A DNA stretch of 6,546 nucleotides from Chloroflexi bacterium RBG_16_72_14. Lineage in GTDB: Bacteria; Chloroflexota; Limnocylindria; Limnocylindrales; CSP1-4. Numbering within the stretch: the first letter of the stretch is position 1; every line of letters starts with the position of its first letter. The stretch lies in assembly GCA_001797035.1 (NCBI GenBank), contig MGOE01000028.1, positions 2,293-8,838 on the forward strand, written 5' to 3'. This document shows positions 5,782 to 6,546 of the stretch, in pieces. Under the pieces are notes generated by a model. That model saw only the letters and a program-made list of their open reading frames with translations, searched no databases and was not told the origin of the DNA. The position numbers and the translations under genes were made by a program.

Positions 5782-6546
5782 TCAGCCCGCGAGCACCTGG
5801 CGCACCTCGTGGGCGATCTCGAGGTCCTCGCGCGCCGCCACGACCAGCGTCCGGACTCGCGCCCCGTCCGCGCCGATCTCGCGGTCCTCCGACCCGGAAG
5901 CCTCGTTGCGCGCGGGGTCCAGCGCCACGCCCAGGAAGCCGAGGCCCTCCGCTGCCAGTGACCGGACCGCCGCCGACCGCTCCCCAACGCCGCCCGTGAA
6001 CAGCAGCGCGTCGATGCCGCCCATCGCCGCCGCCATAGCCGCGATCGCTGCCCGGAGCCGGTGGACGTAGACGTCGAGCGCGAGCCGGGCCTCGGCATCG
6101 CCCGCCGCCGCGCCCGCGAGGACCTCGCGCATGTCCGCGGTCCCGGCGAGGCCCAACAGCCCCGAGCGGTGCTCCAGCGTGGAGGCCAGCTCCGCCGGTG
6201 GCATGCCCGCGTGCTCGAGCAGCCAGACGACCAGCCCGGGGTCCACGCTCCCGCTCCGGGTCGCCATCACGATCCCCTCGAGCGGCGTGAAGCCCATCGT
6301 GGTGTCCACGGATCGCCCGTCCCGGACCGCGGCCAGCGAGGCGCCGGCCCCCAGATGGCAGGTCACGAGGCGCAGCCCTTCGGCCGGGACGCCCAGGACC
6401 TCGCAGGCCCGCCGCGCGGCGTACGCGTGGGACAGGCCGTGGAACCCGAACCGCCGCAGGTCCCAGCGCTTGCGCCACTCGGGCGGCAGCGCGTAGGTCG
6501 AGGCCGCGGCCGGCAGCGACGCGTGGAACGCGGTGTCGAAGCAGCC
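5782..6546 (-). CDS. ackA: Acetate kinase, C-terminal part (5' end beyond the window)
   Basis: Interconverts acetyl phosphate + ADP and acetate + ATP. The 254 residues present begin within the family motif FDTAFH. Numbered from the window edge, D4, H36 (FGFHGLSH), R97 (TRSG.VDPG) and E240 (REDLEIA) keep exactly the spacing of catalytic Asp148, His180, Arg241 and Glu384 of the Methanosarcina thermophila enzyme. About 145 N-terminal residues, with the start and the Asn7 and Arg91 equivalents, lie past base 6546. The sequence reads HLGAG (64-68) where most family members have HLGNG, so Ala67 takes the place of Asn211. FTGGVGE, a later nucleotide-site motif, is intact. The gene is convergent with the stress gene; the 44-base gap (5738-5781) is GC-rich with no clear bidirectional terminator. 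A pta neighbour cannot be seen here. Confidence 0.93.
   Translation of the reverse strand, partial: GCFDTAFHASLPAAASTYALPPEWRKRWDLRRFGFHGLSHAYAARRACEVLGVPAEGLRLVTCHLGAGASLAAVRDGRSVDTTMGFTPLEGIVMATRSGSVDPGLVVWLLEHAGMPPAELASTLEHRSGLLGLAGTADMREVLAGAAAGDAEARLALDVYVHRLRAAIAAMAAAMGGIDALLFTGGVGERSAAVRSLAAEGLGFLGVALDPARNEASGSEDREIGADGARVRTLVVAAREDLEIAHEVRQVLAG

Noticed and set aside
4991..6478. Long - strand open frame covering the stress gene and acetate kinase region
   Set aside because: It is in a different frame from acetate kinase, has no family motif, and crosses a clear + strand Usp gene.

Overview
The window is very GC-rich bacterial DNA (well above 65% by eye). It has tightly packed genes, GTG starts and GTGA stop/start overlaps. 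That style fits a high-GC Actinomycetota or Chloroflexota genome, but nothing here fixes the phylum. No mobile element, tRNA, rRNA or CRISPR array was seen.

Layout: bases 1-279 hold no convincing gene. They carry four copies of an 11-base imperfect palindrome set out as two evenly spaced inverted pairs, then a strong GC hairpin and a possible TAGCAT -10 element. From 280 to 4748 runs one apparent operon on the + strand: a nucleoside hydrolase, then the S, T, A and A' subunits of an energy-coupling-factor (ECF) importer. After an 83-base gap comes a tandem universal stress protein (4832-5737). The C-terminal two thirds of acetate kinase, on the - strand, converges on it and runs off the right edge.

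The simplest joint reading is uptake plus salvage. The dedicated (group I-like) ECF transporter would bring in a nucleoside or a nucleoside-like compound, and the hydrolase would split the N-glycosidic bond inside the cell to give base and ribose. The substrate is inferred from gene order only. The stress protein and acetate kinase look like independent neighbours.

Points most worth a second look: (1) the T-subunit gene has no ATG, GTG or TTG upstream of its conserved N-terminus. The GTGA overlap used at the other two subunit junctions is present, but it leads to a stop after three codons. (2) A 12-base direct repeat brackets this junction, offset by 31 bases, exactly the phase that would fuse S to T if the repeats recombined. 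(3) The two ATPases are asymmetric, with the second lacking the LSGGQ signature. (4) The palindrome doublets lie upstream of the operon. (5) The acetate kinase has Ala at the position of the conserved Asn of its HLGNG motif.
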